Counted from the stretch's first letter, positions 22,875 to 34,866 are shown. The stretch: DNA of 64,000 bases from Palsa-892 sp035555855 (GCA_035555855.1 DATMGD010000034.1:1-64000), one strand, 5' to 3'. A program made the numbers and translations. The notes: a model not told the origin generated them from the sequence alone.

Positions 22875-24131
22875 TCAGCTCCGGTAGTCGCCGTTGATGG
22901 CGACATATTCCTTGGTGAGATCGCAGGTCAGCACGCGATCCTCGCCCTTGCCGAGCTTGAGATCGACGGTGAGATCGATGACATCGCCCTTCATGTATTC
23001 GGAGGCCTTGGCCTCGCTGTAGTTCGGATCGCGCGCGCCCTTGGTGGCGACGCGAATTTTGCCAAACCAAATGGCAAGCTTGTCGCGCTCGGCAGGCTCG
23101 CCCGCTTTGCCGACCGCCATCACGACGCGGCCCCAGTTGGCGTCCTCGCCCGCCACCGCCGTCTTTACGAGCGGCGAATTGGCGATCGAAAGCGCGATCC
23201 GGCGCGCCGATTGTTTCGATACCGCGCCTTTCACATGAATGCGCACGAGCTTGCGTGCGCCTTCGCCGTCGCGGGCGATCTGTTCGGAAAGATCGGCCAG
23301 CACCTTGTGCAGCGCCTTGCGAAAATCCTTGAGGCGTGGATCGTTTGCGCGCGTGATCTTCGGCGCGCCCTCTTTCGCGGCCGCGCCCGTCGCGAACAAG
23401 AGCAGCGTGTCGGAGGTCGAAGTATCGCCGTCGATGGTCACAGCGTTGAACGTATCGGTAACTTCCGACTTGAGAAGATCGCGCAAAACCTTCGCCGAAA
23501 TCGGGGCATCCGTGAACACGAACGACAGCATCGTCGCCATGTCCGGCGCGATCATGCCCGCGCCTTTGGCGAAGCCGTTGATGCGCACCCGCGCCTTGCC
23601 GAGCTTCACACTCGCGCTTGAGAGCTTCGGGAAAGTGTCGGTCGTCATGATGGCTTGGGCGGCGTCTAACCAGCCATGCGCGTGGGCGCGGCCGGCGAGC
23701 GTATCCAGCACGCCGTCGAACTTGCGCGCGTCGAGCGGCTCGCCGATGACGCCGGTCGAAGCGAGAAACACTTCGCCCGGCTTGCAGTTCGCGGCCTTCG
23801 CCGCGAGCTTCGCCGTGAAATTCACCTGCTCGCGGCCGCTCTTGCCTGTAAAAGCATTGGCATTGCCGGAGTTGACGACGAGCGCGCGTGCACGGCCGGC
23901 TTTCAGTTTATCGCGGCACCATTCAACCGGCGCCGACGGGCATTTCGAGCGCGTCGTAACCCCCGCGACCGTCGTGCCCGGATCGAGCAGGACGAGCAGC
24001 ACGTCGGTGCGCTCCTTGTATCGAATGCCCGCCGCACCCGTCGCGAGCTTGACGCCCGCGACCGGCGCGAGACTGGGTGTCGTCTTCGGCGCGAGCGGCG
24101 AAATCGCCGCAACTCCTCCCGTGCCCGCCAT
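22875..24131 (-). CDS. argJ: Bifunctional ornithine acetyltransferase / N-acetylglutamate synthase ArgJ
   Basis: Moves the acetyl group from N-acetylornithine to glutamate in the cyclic arginine pathway. 418 residues. The self-cleavage site and nucleophile are the Thr in PDMATMLSF (T200), giving alpha and beta chains. The C-terminus NGDYRS is the family end. Together with mutT downstream (1 base from stop to GTG) and the parvulin gene upstream (6 bases) it forms a three-gene unit. This combination parvulin-argJ-mutT occurs in related bacteria (recall). Confidence 0.96.
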   Translation of the reverse strand: MAGTGGVAAISPLAPKTTPSLAPVAGVKLATGAAGIRYKERTDVLLVLLDPGTTVAGVTTRSKCPSAPVEWCRDKLKAGRARALVVNSGNANAFTGKSGREQVNFTAKLAAKAANCKPGEVFLASTGVIGEPLDARKFDGVLDTLAGRAHAHGWLDAAQAIMTTDTFPKLSSASVKLGKARVRINGFAKGAGMIAPDMATMLSFVFTDAPISAKVLRDLLKSEVTDTFNAVTIDGDTSTSDTLLLFATGAAAKEGAPKITRANDPRLKDFRKALHKVLADLSEQIARDGEGARKLVRIHVKGAVSKQSARRIALSIANSPLVKTAVAGEDANWGRVVMAVGKAGEPAERDKLAIWFGKIRVATKGARDPNYSEAKASEYMKGDVIDLTVDLKLGKGEDRVLTCDLTKEYVAINGDYRS

Positions 24132-24137
24132 GACGAC

Positions 24138-24971
24138 TTACTTCTTCTTCGCTGCGTCCGGCGTAGCCGAAGTCTCGGTGAGGTTCTCGATCTTGGCGTC
24201 GGCCCGGATCTTCTGCATCAGATCTTCGCCTGCCTTTTGGGAAAGCGCCGCCTTAATGCGGTCCTTGACCTGATCGAGCGCCGGCGGCTTGCGGTCGCGC
24301 TTGTCCTCGACCTTGATGACGTGCCAGCCGAACTGCGTCTTCACCGGATCGGAAATCTTGCCCTTGTCGAGCGCGAACGCGACGTTGCCGAATTCCGGTA
24401 CCACCTGATCCTTGGTGATGTAGCCGAGATCGCCGCCTTCGGAGCCCGGATCCTTCGAGAGTTCCTTCGCGAGCTTGGCGAAGTCCTCGCCGGCCTTGAG
24501 CTTCTTCACGACGTCCTTCGCCTGGTCTTCGTTCTCGACCAGGATGTGACGCGCATGGACTTCCGGCACGGGTTTTAGATTTTCGTCGTAGAATTTCTTG
24601 ACCGCCGCATCGCTCGTTGCCGTCTTGTTCTCGTTTTCCATCAGGCTCTGGACGAGCACCTTCTTGCGCGCGAACGCGATGCGCTGCGCAAAATTCGGCG
24701 CGTCGGCGAGTTTGCGCTGCTCGGCGGCCTGTGCGAGCAGGTTGACGTTGATGAGGTAGCTCAGCAGCAACTCACGCTTTTTCTCGGGCGTGGTGTCGGC
24801 CGGCAGGCTGTCGCCGATATCGGCTTCGGCGACCGCAATGTCGCTCTGCTTGATTTCGATGCCGTTGACCTTGGCGAGCACCGGATCGGTCTGAGCCGCG
24901 GCAAAATGCGCGCCCGCCGTCGTCACGATGAGGGCGAAGGCGAGCACGAGCGGCATTCGGTTAATGCGCAT
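24138..24971 (-). CDS. Parvulin-type peptidyl-prolyl cis-trans isomerase
   Basis: 277 residues with a signal peptide (MRINRMPLVLAFALIVTTAG, cleavage near AAA-QTDP), so periplasmic. A SurA/PrsA-like N-terminal helical region is followed by the parvulin domain (about 135-235: HARHILVENEDQAKDVV, GGDLGYI, FGWHVIKVEDKR). It helps fold secreted or outer-membrane proteins. It is divergent from secA, which exports such substrates; the 269-base gap holds both promoters. Confidence 0.92.
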   Translation of the reverse strand: MRINRMPLVLAFALIVTTAGAHFAAAQTDPVLAKVNGIEIKQSDIAVAEADIGDSLPADTTPEKKRELLLSYLINVNLLAQAAEQRKLADAPNFAQRIAFARKKVLVQSLMENENKTATSDAAVKKFYDENLKPVPEVHARHILVENEDQAKDVVKKLKAGEDFAKLAKELSKDPGSEGGDLGYITKDQVVPEFGNVAFALDKGKISDPVKTQFGWHVIKVEDKRDRKPPALDQVKDRIKAALSQKAGEDLMQKIRADAKIENLTETSATPDAAKKK

Positions 24972-25013
24972 GGGAAACCTTTGAATGTGAAATCCCTAAA
25001 ATCGGGCGCCGGA

Positions 25014-25208
25014 ATGGCGTGGCGAAACTCGCGCATGCATAAGGCCGAACCAAGGCCGCGCCAAGGGATGTTTGAAGGGATGTTTCAAGGGATGATTCAA
25101 TCGGTGATTCAAGTAATGATTCAGCACACTATCGGTCACCATATCGCGCTTTGCCGCGGCACTTGCATTGACAAGGGGATAGGTGGTCCATATCTCTCCG
25201 CGATATAG
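25014..25208 (+). other. Candidate leader ORF upstream of secA (64 codons)
   Basis: An ATG at 25014 opens a 64-codon frame ending with TAG 32 bases before the secA start. Its middle consists of the repeated pattern GMFE, GMFQ, GMIQ, SVIQ, VMIQ, encoded by the 12-bp repeats at 25065-25124. It has no clear signal peptide and no recognised arrest motif. Arrest or leader peptides before sec genes (SecM, VemP, MifM) regulate them elsewhere. Here only the position and the frame-preserving repeats point that way, so it may well be untranslated. Confidence 0.25.
25065..25124 (+). repeat. Five imperfect 12-bp tandem repeats
   Basis: Units start at 25065, 25077, 25089, 25101 and 25113: gggatgtttgaa, gggatgtttcaa, gggatgattcaa, tcggtgattcaa, gtaatgattcag. 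The period is exact and a multiple of three. They lie in the divergent region between the parvulin gene and secA. They could be a regulator-binding array, slippage, or part of a leader ORF. Confidence 0.8.
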
Positions 25209-25240
25209 CCCTGAAACCCGCGAAATTCCGGACCCTTTCG

Positions 25241-28000
<2,760 letters not shown>

Positions 28001-28036
28001 GCGGTCGGCCGCGTCATTCTTTTTCTTTAGCGAGAA

Positions 28037-29431
28037 TTAGCGAAAGGTGCTGAAGCCGCCTGCGCCGAGGATCGGCGTCGAGCCGGCCAGCGTCGATGGC
28101 TGCTGCTGCGCTTCTTTCTGTTGCGGCGCCGGTTTCTCGGCGGGCACAGGCTTGGCGGCGGCCGTCTGCGTCGCGGGCTTGGGCGCCGGCGTCGCCTTGG
28201 GATGCGCCGTCGCAGTTCGTGCACGCGGCGCGGGCTGAGGCGCGGGCGCGGGGGTCGACGCGACCTGCGGCGCCGGAGCAGGCTCCGCAGCCGTGTCGGG
28301 ATTACGCTTCAGCCACGAACCGATCTTGTCGAACACGCCCGGCTGATTGTTCTGCACCGAGGCCATCGCCGTCGGCGTCGGCGCGGCCTCCGCCAGCGCG
28401 GGCCCCTCTTCGGCTTCGCGCGGGCTCGGCGCCTGCGCGACGACCGGACCGCTCGGATTGCGGTCGGGGAAACGCGACGCGAACACCGGGTTCATGCCGC
28501 CGTCCTTGAACTGGTTGAGCGGCGCGATCGGCGTGCCGCGCTTCACGAGATCGGCATATTCGCGATTGTCGTTGTCGCGCTTTTCCTTGACCGCTTCGGC
28601 AACTTCGATCGGCTGGTCGAACACCGGGCACTGCCGCTGCGCGTTAAACGGCTGCATCGGATCGAACGGGATCGCGTTGAACACATAGCGGCGATCGCAG
28701 ACATCGACCTTCGGCTCCTGGCGCGTGACCTCGAAGTGGTCGTTGCCTTCCTTCAGCATCCGCCAGAACGCCATGTTCGGATTGTTGCGATGACGCGCCA
28801 TGTTCTTCGGCGTCATGCGGAACGGATAAGCCTGCACCTGAAAGCCGCGCTGGCCGCCGGTGAAGGATTCACGCGCCAGCGCAAAAATCTCGCCGATCTG
28901 CTCGTCGGTCATCGCGTAGCAGCCCGCCGACGAGCAATCACCGTGCACCATCAGGTTCGAGCCGGTGCGGTTGAGCGAGCGGTCGAAGGCGTTGGGAAAA
29001 CCGGTGTTGAACGAAAGGTAATAGGCCGAGTTGGGGTTCATCAGGCCCGGCGTGATCGTATAGAAGCCTTCCGGCGCCTGACGATCGCCCGTCTTGATCT
29101 TGGGGCCGAGATCGCCCGACCAGCGGCAGATCGGATAGGTCTTGAGGAGATCGTATTTACCCTCGGCGGTCTGCTTCCAGACTTCGAGTTCGGATTCTTC
29201 CTTGAAGATGCGAACGAGGATCGGGGACTCTTTCGTCATCCCCTTCTTCTCGATGGTCTGAATCATTTCGGGCGAAAGCTGACGGCTCGCCTTCTCGTTC
29301 ATCGAGTACATGGAATTGGGCAAACAGCCCGCGAGCGCGAGCGCTCCAAGCGCCGCGGCGGCTACCGCCCGAAAGCGTATCAACATGGGTCGGTTCAAGA
29401 CGGAACCCCGATGCCCGTAAACTTCCACCAT
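28037..29431 (-). CDS. L,D-transpeptidase (YafK/YkuD-like) lipoprotein
   Basis: Up to 464 residues. The signal region MLIRFRAVAAAALGALALAGC ends in a lipobox, so lipidation of that cysteine is likely; the matching ATG is at 29386, while the longest frame starts at 29431, and neither has a good ribosome site. The catalytic domain (about 60-300) has the YkuD-type motif HGDCSSAGCYAM, with the second cysteine as nucleophile. The C-terminal third (about 330-450) is low-complexity Ala/Pro/Lys, probably a flexible spacer. It likely modifies peptidoglycan or attaches proteins to it; the exact reaction is unknown. Confidence 0.87.
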   Translation of the reverse strand: MVEVYGHRGSVLNRPMLIRFRAVAAAALGALALAGCLPNSMYSMNEKASRQLSPEMIQTIEKKGMTKESPILVRIFKEESELEVWKQTAEGKYDLLKTYPICRWSGDLGPKIKTGDRQAPEGFYTITPGLMNPNSAYYLSFNTGFPNAFDRSLNRTGSNLMVHGDCSSAGCYAMTDEQIGEIFALARESFTGGQRGFQVQAYPFRMTPKNMARHRNNPNMAFWRMLKEGNDHFEVTRQEPKVDVCDRRYVFNAIPFDPMQPFNAQRQCPVFDQPIEVAEAVKEKRDNDNREYADLVKRGTPIAPLNQFKDGGMNPVFASRFPDRNPSGPVVAQAPSPREAEEGPALAEAAPTPTAMASVQNNQPGVFDKIGSWLKRNPDTAAEPAPAPQVASTPAPAPQPAPRARTATAHPKATPAPKPATQTAAAKPVPAEKPAPQQKEAQQQPSTLAGSTPILGAGGFSTFR

Positions 29432-29538
29432 GATGGCCTAAATCGTTACCCTTGCCATAGTGTTACCGCAAGCCGTCGAGGCGTGATTCACCGGTAAACA
29501 GGCGGCTCGCGGAACCCCCGAAAATTACTGCGGACGGA

Positions 29539-30492
29539 TTATAGGTTACGCCCAATCGCGAGGAATTTTTGTTGTCTTCCCGCCTTAATTTGCTCGCGAG
29601 AAAGGCCCTTCAAATCGTTGAGAGCAGCCGCGATGGCGTCTCCGGCGGCGGCAATCGTGGCAGCCGTGTGGCGATGCGCCCCGCCAGCGCGCTCCGGAAT
29701 AATGGTATCGACCACCCCGAGCCGGTGCAGATCCTGGGCGGTGATTTTCATGTTGGTCGCCGCTTCCTGTGCCTTGGTTGTGTCGCGCCACAGGATGGAA
29801 GCCGCGCCTTCGGGCGAGATCACGCTGTAGATCGAATGCTCCAGCATCAGAACGCGGCTCGCGGTCGCAATCGCGATCGCCCCGCCCGAGCCGCCCTCGC
29901 CGATGATGATCGCGACATTCGGCACGCCGAGATTGAGACAGGCTTCGGTCGAACGCGCGATCGCCTCGGCCTGGCCGCGCTCCTCGGCATCGATGCCCGG
30001 ATAGGCGCCAGCGGTGTCGACAAGCGAGATCACCGGCAGCCCGAAGCGGTCGGCAAGCTCCATCAACCGCACCGCCTTGCGATAGCCTTCGGGGCGAGCC
30101 ATGCCGAAATTGTGCCGGATGCGCGATTCGGTGGTCGAGCCCTTTTCATGGCCGATCAGGCAGACGGCTTCGCCGCGAAAACGCGCGAACCCGCCCTGAA
30201 TCGCAGCATCATCGGCGAATTTGCGGTCGCCCGCGAACGGCGTGAATTCGGTGAACAGGCGATTGGCGTAATCGGAAAAATGCGGCCGCTCGGGATGGCG
30301 CGCGACTTGCGTCTTCTGCCACGGCGTCAGATTGCCATAGAGATCTTCGAGCGCCTGCAGGGCCTTGGCTTCGAGGCGCGCGACATCGTCGCCGATCGCG
30401 GCGCCTTCGCCGGACGCCGAGAGCGTGCGCAATTCCTCGAGCCTTTTTTCAAGCTCGCCAACCGGCCGTTCGAAATCGAGAATGGTGCGCAT
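29539..30492 (-). CDS. accA: Acetyl-CoA carboxylase carboxyltransferase subunit alpha
   Basis: With AccD it transfers the carboxyl group from biotin carrier protein to acetyl-CoA, giving malonyl-CoA for fatty acids. I start at MRTILDFERPVGELEKRLEE (317 residues). An adjacent ATG one codon earlier and an ATG at 30513 are possible, but the extra residues do not match the family. The crotonase-like core shows GFARFRGEAVCLIGHEKG, DTAGAYPGIDAEERGQ and GEGGSGGAIAI. accD is not in the window. Upstream is xerD, same strand, about 100 bases. Confidence 0.95.
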   Translation of the reverse strand: MRTILDFERPVGELEKRLEELRTLSASGEGAAIGDDVARLEAKALQALEDLYGNLTPWQKTQVARHPERPHFSDYANRLFTEFTPFAGDRKFADDAAIQGGFARFRGEAVCLIGHEKGSTTESRIRHNFGMARPEGYRKAVRLMELADRFGLPVISLVDTAGAYPGIDAEERGQAEAIARSTEACLNLGVPNVAIIIGEGGSGGAIAIATASRVLMLEHSIYSVISPEGAASILWRDTTKAQEAATNMKITAQDLHRLGVVDTIIPERAGGAHRHTAATIAAAGDAIAAALNDLKGLSREQIKAGRQQKFLAIGRNL

Positions 30493-30595
30493 CATGAGGT
30501 ATGGGCGGCCCAAGCGCCGCAGCGGGCGGAAACTGGCCGTTGTGGAGGGTTAAAGTCAAGCTTGCGAAGAACAAAGTATGACGGCGCGATACTCA

Positions 30596-31564
30596 TCAGC
30601 CTTCGGATAAGGGATGCAGGTCCCGCACCATGTTCTTCAGGCGGTCATCCAGGACATGGGTGTAGATCTGGGTCGTCGAAACATCGGCATGGCCCAATAG
30701 CGCCTGTACGACGCGCAAATCCGCGCCATTCGCCAGCAAATGACTCGCGAAAGCGTGCCGCAGCACATGCGGGCTCATCTTGCGCGGATCGAGGCTGGCG
30801 GCTTGCGCGAGCGCTTTCAATTCGCGCGCGACATGCTGGCGCGTCATGTGGCCGCTCGCACCGAAAGAGGGAAACAGCCAGCGGCTGCCGCCGTTCCGCG
30901 TTTCCGACAGGAGCTTGAGATAGTGACGCATCGCCTGGCGCGCCGCATCCCCGAGCGGCACCAGCCGCTCCTTGTTGCCCTTGCCGCGCACCGTGATCGT
31001 CTCGCCCTGCGACCGCGCGGCGGCGGCCGGCAGCGCGATCAACTCCGAAACGCGCAGGCCCGAGGCATAGAGCACTTCGAGGAGACAGAGGAGACGCACG
31101 CTGCGCAAGCGCTCGAGCGGCGAAAGTTTTTCGTCGTTCGCCGCCGCGTTCGCAGTCTCGAACAGCCGGGTCACGTCCTCAACCGAGAGAATTTTCGGCA
31201 GCGGCCGTCCGCGCTTGGGGCCCTCCAGCACGGCGGCGGGATCGTCGCCGCGCTTACCTTCCGCGTAGAGAAATCGATGCAGTTGACGAATCGCCGATAA
31301 TTTACGCGCCGACGAATTCGGCGCGAGGCCGCGCTTGGTAAGCGCAGCGAGGTACGCGCGCACATCGTCGGTGGCGGCTCTCGCAATCGACGAGCGGCGC
31401 GCATCGAGAAATTCGTCATAGTCCGCAAGATCACGTTGATAGGCGTCGAGCGTATTTTTGCTCGCGCCGCGTTCCGAAGCGAGCATGTCGAGGAAAAGTT
31501 CGATCGCCCGGCCTCCGGCATTCGTGCCGGTTTTATCGGTGCGCGGATTTTTCCGCGCGCTCAT
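30596..31564 (-). CDS. xerD: Tyrosine recombinase XerD
   Basis: Resolves chromosome dimers at dif together with XerC and FtsK. 322 residues from MSARKNPRTDKTG. The frame stays open far upstream, but that part runs across the small membrane gene and aroK and is not XerD. The SAM-like N-terminal domain (about 17-105) precedes the catalytic domain, with R in ASGLRVSEL, K in GKGNKERLVP, HxxR in SPHVLRHAFA, H in LGHADVST and nucleophile Y in QIYTHV. Housekeeping rather than a mobile-element integrase: length, family match, and accA as neighbour. Confidence 0.94.
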   Translation of the reverse strand: MSARKNPRTDKTGTNAGGRAIELFLDMLASERGASKNTLDAYQRDLADYDEFLDARRSSIARAATDDVRAYLAALTKRGLAPNSSARKLSAIRQLHRFLYAEGKRGDDPAAVLEGPKRGRPLPKILSVEDVTRLFETANAAANDEKLSPLERLRSVRLLCLLEVLYASGLRVSELIALPAAAARSQGETITVRGKGNKERLVPLGDAARQAMRHYLKLLSETRNGGSRWLFPSFGASGHMTRQHVARELKALAQAASLDPRKMSPHVLRHAFASHLLANGADLRVVQALLGHADVSTTQIYTHVLDDRLKNMVRDLHPLSEG

Positions 31565-31704
31565 TTGACGAGCCGCTCTTGCGGAATGGTGATCGTCATC
31601 TCGCGGGGCGACGGCTCGACGAAATGCGCGAGCGCCCACAGGCCCGCATAACCCAGCCCGATCAGGATGCCGACGACGGCAACAAAGCGCAGAAGACTTG
31701 GCAT
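31561..31704 (-). CDS. Small single-pass membrane protein (47 residues)
   Basis: Starts MPSLLRFVAVVGILIGLGYA, with one transmembrane helix at about residues 5-24, then a short periplasmic tail ending EMTITIPQERLVK. Its TGA overlaps the xerD ATG in ATGA, so the two are translationally coupled. Similar short proteins before xerD occur in related Bradyrhizobium-like genomes (recall). The function is unknown. A longer frame from 31842 exists but its extra 46 residues look like non-coding upstream sequence. Confidence 0.72.
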   Translation of the reverse strand: MPSLLRFVAVVGILIGLGYAGLWALAHFVEPSPREMTITIPQERLVK

Positions 31705-31826
31705 GAAAGACTCGGCATAACCGTTCCGATTCGCCCCGAAGGACATTTTGAGTCGTACAGGTTTCCAAAAGCCTGACAAGCGAACGGTAATTGCCCCCGC
31801 CCCGCGTTGGTGTAGGTTGCAACCCG

Positions 31827-32435
31827 ATGACGGAACAGCCAACGAGCGGAAAATCCGAGCAGCCCGATAGCGCGAGTGCGCTGAAAGCCGCGCTTGCCGC
31901 GCGTTCGATCGTGCTGGTCGGTATGCCCGGCTCGGGCAAAAGCTCGGTCGGCCGCAGGCTCGCCCAGCGCATCGGCCTCGATTTCGTCGATGCCGACGCC
32001 AGGATCGAGGAAGCGGCCAACGGCATGCCGATCGCCGACATCTTCGCCAAGCACGGCGAGCCCGAATTTCGCAATCTCGAAGCGCGCGTCATCGCACGGC
32101 TTTTGGAGAGCGGTCCGTCGGTGATCGCGACCGGCGGCGGCGCCTTCATGCGCGCCGACACCCGCGACAAGGTTCGCGCCCACGGCATTTCGCTCTGGCT
32201 TTTCGCCGACATTCCGCTTTTGCTCGAACGGGTGAAGCGCAAGAACAATCGCCCGCTCCTGCAGGGCAGCGATCCCGAGGGCGTGCTGCGCAAGCTGCTC
32301 AGCCAGCGCGAGGCGGACTACCGACAGGCCGACATCACCGTCATCTCGCGCGACATTCCGCACGAGGAAGTGGTCGACGCCATCCTCGAGGCGCTCGATG
32401 AATTTCTCGATGCTGAAAGCGAATCCCGATCATGA
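31827..32435 (+). CDS. aroK: Shikimate kinase
   Basis: Phosphorylates shikimate, fifth step of the chorismate pathway. I start at MTEQPTSGKSEQPD (202 residues); the frame is open 12 codons earlier. The N-terminal tail (about 30 residues) is longer than in E. coli AroK. Walker A is GMPGSGKSS, the shikimate-binding part reads DFVDADARIE, and the lid region includes KRKNNRPLL. It overlaps aroB by four bases. Confidence 0.94.
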   Translation: MTEQPTSGKSEQPDSASALKAALAARSIVLVGMPGSGKSSVGRRLAQRIGLDFVDADARIEEAANGMPIADIFAKHGEPEFRNLEARVIARLLESGPSVIATGGGAFMRADTRDKVRAHGISLWLFADIPLLLERVKRKNNRPLLQGSDPEGVLRKLLSQREADYRQADITVISRDIPHEEVVDAILEALDEFLDAESESRS

Positions 32436-33553
32436 AATCCGATAACGTAACGACCGTGCGCGTCGAGCTTGCCGAACGCGCCTACGACATCGCCATCGGC
32501 GGCGGCCTCTTGCAGGAAACCGGCGCGCGCATTGCAAAGCTCCGGCCCAAAGCCAAGGCCGTGATCGTCAGCGACGCCAATGTCGCAAAATTCCATCTCG
32601 AGAGCTGCGAGCGCTCGCTCAAAGCCGCCGGCATCAAATCGCACAACGTCATCGTCGCGGCAGGCGAAAGCTCGAAAAGCTATGCGACCTATCAGCAGGT
32701 GATGGATGCCATTCTCGATGCCCGCATCGAGCGCGGCGATCTTCTCGTCGCGCTCGGCGGCGGCGTCGTCGGCGATCTCGCGGGCTTCGCCGCGGCGACC
32801 GTGCTGCGCGGCATCGATTTCGTGCAGATCCCGACTTCGCTCCTCGCGCAAGTCGACTCCGCCGTCGGCGGCAAGACCGGCATCGACACCCGCCAGGGCA
32901 AGAACCTCGTCGGCGCATTTCATCAGCCGATCCTCGTGCTCGCCGATACCGGCGTGCTCGACAGCCTGCCACCGCGCCAGTTCCGCTCCGGCTATGCCGA
33001 AGTCGCGAAATACGGCCTCATCAACGACGAGAAGTTTTTCGCCTGGCTGGAAAAGAACTGGCAGGCCGTTTTCAAGGGCGGCAATGAACGCATCGAAGCG
33101 GTTGCCGCGAGCTGTCGCGCCAAGGCTTTGATCGTCGGCCGCGACGAACGCGAAGCCGGCGAGCGCGCGCTCCTCAACCTCGGCCATACCTTCGCGCACG
33201 CGCTGGAAGCCGCGACCGGCTATTCCGAACGCCTGTTGCATGGCGAAGCCGTCGCCGTCGGCATGGTGCTTGCGCACCAGCTCTCGGTGAAGCTCGGCCT
33301 ATGCAGCGAGACGGACGCCGCCCGCGCCATCGCGCATCTTGCCGCCGTTGGCCTCCCGACGAAGCTCTCCGACATTCCGGGCAGCCTGCCGGGCAGCGCG
33401 GCGCTGATCGATCTCATGGGCACCGACAAGAAAGTCGAGCACGGCTCGCTCGTCTTCATTCTCACCCGCGGCATCGGCAAGGCCTTCGTCGCAAAAGGCA
33501 TTGAAACCGGGCCTGTTCGCGCCCTGCTCGACGAGGCCGGGCGCGGCGCCTAA
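32432..33553 (+). CDS. aroB: 3-dehydroquinate synthase
   Basis: NAD- and zinc-dependent enzyme converting DAHP to 3-dehydroquinate, second step of the shikimate route. 373 residues. The NAD-binding loop is ALGGGVVGDLAGFAAAT; zinc ligands lie in the conserved GYAEVAKYG region, LNLGHTFAHALE and LLHGEAVAVGM. The aroK-aroB operon is standard. The CorC-like gene follows after 10 bases and may be co-transcribed. Confidence 0.96.
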   Translation: MKSDNVTTVRVELAERAYDIAIGGGLLQETGARIAKLRPKAKAVIVSDANVAKFHLESCERSLKAAGIKSHNVIVAAGESSKSYATYQQVMDAILDARIERGDLLVALGGGVVGDLAGFAAATVLRGIDFVQIPTSLLAQVDSAVGGKTGIDTRQGKNLVGAFHQPILVLADTGVLDSLPPRQFRSGYAEVAKYGLINDEKFFAWLEKNWQAVFKGGNERIEAVAASCRAKALIVGRDEREAGERALLNLGHTFAHALEAATGYSERLLHGEAVAVGMVLAHQLSVKLGLCSETDAARAIAHLAAVGLPTKLSDIPGSLPGSAALIDLMGTDKKVEHGSLVFILTRGIGKAFVAKGIETGPVRALLDEAGRGA

Positions 33554-33563
33554 ATTAGGCGCC

Positions 33564-34862
33564 ATGACCACCCCCGAAATCGCGGTGCTTGCAGCAATCG
33601 TGCTGTGTCTTGCGGCCGCGTTCTTTTGCACGCTGAGCGAAACCGCGCTCGCCGGCGCCTCGCGCACCCGCATGACGGCGCTCGACGACGGCGGCGATCC
33701 GCGCGCGCGCCGCGTCAATCTCCTGCTGCAATCGCGCGAGCGCGCAAGTCTTGCACTTCTGCTCGCGAGCAGTACGGCGACGATTGCTGCGGCGGTGCTC
33801 GTCACCGTTTGGCTGCTGACGCGGTTCGGCGCGCCGGGCATCCTCTACGCATTCTTCGCCATCGCGCTCGGCACGGCGATTTTTGCACTGGCGCTGCCGC
33901 GCGCCATCGCGCTTTCGCATCCCGACCGCACCGCGCTCGTCGCCGCGCGCAGCGCCGCCGTTTTGATAAAATTGTTCGGCCCGCTTGCGGCCGTCTGCGA
34001 AGCGTTTGTTCGCGGCATCGTTTATCTTCTGCGCATCAAGCCGAGCACCGAGCATCACAGCGGTTCGGAAGAGTTGCGCGGCGCCGTCGATCTCCTGCAC
34101 AGCGAAGGCGAGGTCGTCAAAGACGACCGCGACATGTTCGGCGGCTTGCTGGATTTGCGCGAGCTTGAAGTTTCCGATGTCATGGTCCACCGCACCAAAA
34201 TGGCGGCGATCAACGCCGATGATCCGCCCGAGAAGATCGTCGGCGAAGTGCTCGCCTCTTCCTATACGCGGCTGCCGCTGTGGCGCGGCACGGCGGAGAA
34301 CATCGTCGGTGTCCTGCACGCCAAGGATCTCCTGCGTGAATTGAACGCCGTCGGCGGCGACGAGAGCAAGATCGACGTCGATGCCATCGCGCTGGAGCCG
34401 TGGTTCGTGCCCAACACGACGGCGCTCGATGCGCAGCTCAAGGCATTCCGCAAGCGCAAGACGCACTTCGCGCTCGTCGTCGACGAATACGGCGAGGTCA
34501 TGGGCCTCGTGACGCTCGAAGACATCATCGAGGAAATCGTCGGCGACATCGCCGACGAGCACGACCTGCCGATCAGCGGCCTGCGCCCGCAGGCCGACGG
34601 TTCGGTCAGTGTCGATGGCGCGATGCCCATTCGCGACCTCAACCGGGCGATGGACTGGCACCTGCCGGACGAACAGGCGACTACCGTCGCCGGCCTCGTC
34701 ATCCATGAAGCGCAGCTAATCCCCGAAGCCGGGCAGATGTTCACCTTCCACGGCTTCCGCTTTCAGGTGCTGCGCCGGAACAGGAACCGCATCACGGCGA
34801 TGAAGGTGACACCGCTGAAAGAATTCGTGCGCGAAAAGCAGCCTTCGGAGCGGGCGGCGTAA
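33564..34862 (+). CDS. HlyC/CorC family transporter (CNNM/CBS domain protein)
   Basis: 432 residues from MTTPEIAVLAAIVLC. The N-terminal CNNM (DUF21) membrane domain has about four helices (1-170), followed by a CBS pair (about 205-330: SDVMVHRTKMAAI, LVVDEYGEVMGLVTLEDIIEEIVG) and the C-terminal CorC/HlyC domain (about 345-425). Members are linked to magnesium or cobalt efflux and ion homeostasis; the ion is not certain here. It sits directly behind aroB, an order common in related genomes. Confidence 0.9.
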   Translation: MTTPEIAVLAAIVLCLAAAFFCTLSETALAGASRTRMTALDDGGDPRARRVNLLLQSRERASLALLLASSTATIAAAVLVTVWLLTRFGAPGILYAFFAIALGTAIFALALPRAIALSHPDRTALVAARSAAVLIKLFGPLAAVCEAFVRGIVYLLRIKPSTEHHSGSEELRGAVDLLHSEGEVVKDDRDMFGGLLDLRELEVSDVMVHRTKMAAINADDPPEKIVGEVLASSYTRLPLWRGTAENIVGVLHAKDLLRELNAVGGDESKIDVDAIALEPWFVPNTTALDAQLKAFRKRKTHFALVVDEYGEVMGLVTLEDIIEEIVGDIADEHDLPISGLRPQADGSVSVDGAMPIRDLNRAMDWHLPDEQATTVAGLVIHEAQLIPEAGQMFTFHGFRFQVLRRNRNRITAMKVTPLKEFVREKQPSERAA

Positions 34863-34866
34863 CGGC

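Noticed and set aside
25065..25124. CRISPR or iteron origin before secA
   Set aside because: 12-bp units directly adjoin without spacers, and there is no replication gene nearby.
30596..31564. Mobile-element integrase
   Set aside because: The recombinase has XerD length and neighbours, and no att repeats or phage genes accompany it.
31565..32293. Long N-terminal extension of XerD
   Set aside because: It would run antisense through aroK and across the small membrane gene, and does not resemble a recombinase.
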